DNA from: Clostridiales bacterium
Lineage (GTDB): Bacteria; Bacillota; Clostridia; Lachnospirales; JAITVM01
Length of the DNA: 14,796 nucleotides
Reading direction: 5' to 3'
NCBI GenBank assembly: GCA_031285815.1
Contig: JAITVM010000251.1
Span: 1 to 14,796 of the forward strand
In this document: positions 13,649-14,796 of the stretch, piece after piece
Position numbering within the stretch: the stretch's first letter is position 1
Layout of the letters: each line of letters starts with the position of its first letter
The notes under the pieces: generated by a model
Seen by the model: only the letters and a program-made list of their open reading frames with translations
Told to the model about the DNA's origin: nothing
The model's database searches: none
Translations under genes and position numbers: made by a program

Positions 13649-13686
13649 AAACCGTTTAGGGGCTATGCCGCCTAAGCGGTTTTTTT
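13649..13686 (+). terminator. Terminator of the translation operon
   Basis: AAACCGTTTAGG (13649-13660) pairs with CCTAAGCGGTTT (13671-13682) with one G-U pair; GGC/GCC continues the stem at the loop. A T-run reaches 13686. No S10-operon gene follows. Confidence 0.92.
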
Positions 13687-13982
13687 AACCCCCTAACAAA
13701 ATATAATCAAAATATAATGAAACTTATTGTGCTATTTCCCCGTATTAATCTATAGGCCTATTTTTAAAAGAAGCTGCATAAAAATTATTTATACTAAGCC
13801 CCAAACATATTTTTAAGTTTGCTGGCTATATATAGAAATTTACTTTTACCAGCGGCTGATTAGGCCATAAGATTTTCCCAAATTTAAGACGATAACCATA
13901 AAGCTAGAATCCTTGCCCGGGTTAATTTTTTTTAGTTTATAGTGGGTAAACATGCCCTACATGATTATAGAGGGGGGTTTTT
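13687..13982 (+). other. AT-rich intergenic region with a weak promoter candidate
   Basis: I see no gene in this stretch. TTGCCC (13913-13918) and TTTATA (13936-13941) with a 17-nt spacer are a moderate promoter candidate for the gene at 13983. GCTGG and CCAGC (about 13821-13852) could pair over a long loop, and a short palindrome around TAGGCCTA lies near 13753-13760. None of this is strong. Confidence 0.35.
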
Positions 13983-14588
13983 ATGTCTACAAAAAATCAA
14001 CGGGACTTTAGGCGCCAGATGAAACAGCTTGAAAAGGAAGGCAAAGTCCCTGAAGGTTATTACGCAAGGCGCAGAATAACATATACCGGTGGCGGTATCT
14101 CAATATTCTTAATACTTTTTCTGTTATACCGTTTTGGCATTTTCTCATTCCTGCTCCCTATAGTACATACTGTAAACAACACTGCGAAAAATTCCGTGCA
14201 AAACCAGGGTACATTATCTGTGCCCGACTATGCACTTATTAATAAATATATAAATTCATGCTCTAAAATAGATGATTTATACAACAGCCTATATGAAGAT
14301 TGTTATAGTAATATTTATTTACAAAACGATATACCTACAAGTAAATTTGAAGAATATTCAAAAAAATTTGAAAAATTAAGAAAAGAAATTAAAACTGATA
14401 AGGAAGTTTTAAAAAAGTTTGAAACCAACTATAATTTAAGTATAACTATTTGTGAAGATATAATTTCTTTTGTATCTGGCAAAGATGACTTTTCAGAGGC
14501 AGATGTAGCACATTTTGAATACCTTGCAATAAGCTACCATAACCTTTTAGGTGAAATATACTCTAGTTATTCTGGCTTCGATATTTAA
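13983..14588 (+). CDS. Single-pass membrane protein of unknown function
   Basis: The 201-residue protein has a strongly basic N-terminal cytoplasmic stretch (FRRQMKQLEKEGKVPEGYY, then ARRR at 28-31), one hydrophobic segment (about 38-62, with an arginine at position 50), and an outer part of about 140 residues that looks mostly helical. The lysine- and glutamate-rich stretch FEEYSKKFEKLRKEIKTDKE suggests a coiled coil. I recognise no family, catalytic motif or lipobox. The ATG at 13983 lies 5 nt after a run of G (13972-13977). The next gene, a secreted glycosyl-hydrolase-like protein, begins 35 nt after the stop with no terminator between, so the pair is probably cotranscribed and this protein may act at the cell surface. 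That functional link is inference. Confidence 0.75.
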   Translation: MSTKNQRDFRRQMKQLEKEGKVPEGYYARRRITYTGGGISIFLILFLLYRFGIFSFLLPIVHTVNNTAKNSVQNQGTLSVPDYALINKYINSCSKIDDLYNSLYEDCYSNIYLQNDIPTSKFEEYSKKFEKLRKEIKTDKEVLKKFETNYNLSITICEDIISFVSGKDDFSEADVAHFEYLAISYHNLLGEIYSSYSGFDI

Positions 14589-14623
14589 ATATTAAAAATT
14601 TTTTAATTACAAAGGAGGTTTTT

Positions 14624-14796
14624 ATGAAGAAAACAATATCCATTTTTTTTATTTTACTTACCATTTTTACACAAAGCGTAAGTGCACAAGAATACCCAAA
14701 AACCGAGTTCCGCGGTGCCTGGGTTGCAACAGTCTTCAATATAGACTGGCCATCCAATAAAAATTTGACAGCCGATGCGCAAAAAAAAGAATTTTT
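14624..14796 (+). CDS. Secreted glycosyl-hydrolase-like protein (GHL10/DUF187 family), N-terminal part
   Basis: The first 57 codons are visible before the window ends, too few bases for an open-frame list to show them. The product starts with a signal peptide (MKKTISIFFILLTIFTQSVSA, probable cleavage after SVSA or near it), then EYPKTEFRGAWVATVFNIDW and PS. FRGAWVATV-x-N-I-D-W-P-S near the mature N-terminus is characteristic of the GHL10 (DUF187) glycoside-hydrolase-like TIM-barrel family, whose members are exported and thought to act on cell-wall or other polysaccharides. Full members are usually 400 residues or more, so most of the gene lies outside. A very good ribosome site, AAAGGAGG (14611-14618), precedes the ATG. 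A minus-strand open frame here is a shadow. Confidence 0.85.
   Translation, partial: MKKTISIFFILLTIFTQSVSAQEYPKTEFRGAWVATVFNIDWPSNKNLTADAQKKEF

Overview
The window is AT-rich DNA from a Gram-positive, low-GC bacterium, most likely class Clostridia of the Bacillota. The signs are consensus sigma-A promoters, strong AGGAGG ribosome sites, the order rpsL-rpsG-fusA-tuf, a lipoprotein signal peptide, an adenosylcobalamin-dependent ribonucleotide reductase, and several small protein families that I know only from Clostridia. I could not narrow the genus. I see no tRNA, rRNA, CRISPR array, insertion sequence or phage gene.

Layout. Positions 1-755 (minus strand) hold the N-terminal third or so of a class II ribonucleotide reductase that runs off the left edge. 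From 1053 to about 3320 (plus) come a degenerate Mur-ligase-like protein behind a long leader, a tandem OB-fold single-stranded-DNA-binding protein, and a 65-residue protein ending in a cluster of hairpins and terminators. The minus-strand block 3331-5033 holds a lipoprotein and purC. The promoter of purC interlocks with the divergent promoter of an F420-glutamate-ligase-like gene (5127-6293). A Nudix hydrolase and a small membrane protein with an acidic tail follow, closed by a terminator at 7330-7355.

The most unusual part is 7356-8476, about 1.1 kb without a credible protein gene. A consensus promoter (7444-7472) stands at its start and a strong intrinsic terminator (8379-8427) at its end, with many perfect local hairpins and competing pairings between them. 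I read it as a candidate long structured RNA of roughly 950 nt, or an exceptionally long attenuating leader for the next gene (8477-8884). I cannot match it from memory to a known RNA class.

Positions 8972-13686 are the translation operon rpsL-rpsG-fusA-tuf, with its own promoter and hairpin leader, an unusually long structured rpsL-rpsG spacer, an internal tuf promoter and a terminator. Neither rpoBC before it nor S10-operon genes after it are present here. The right end carries a single-pass membrane protein of unknown function, followed 35 nt later by the start of a secreted glycosyl-hydrolase-like protein (GHL10/DUF187) cut by the window edge.

Functional calls rest on recognising motifs by eye. 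Promoters and RNA structures were found by pattern reading and have not been folded or aligned computationally.
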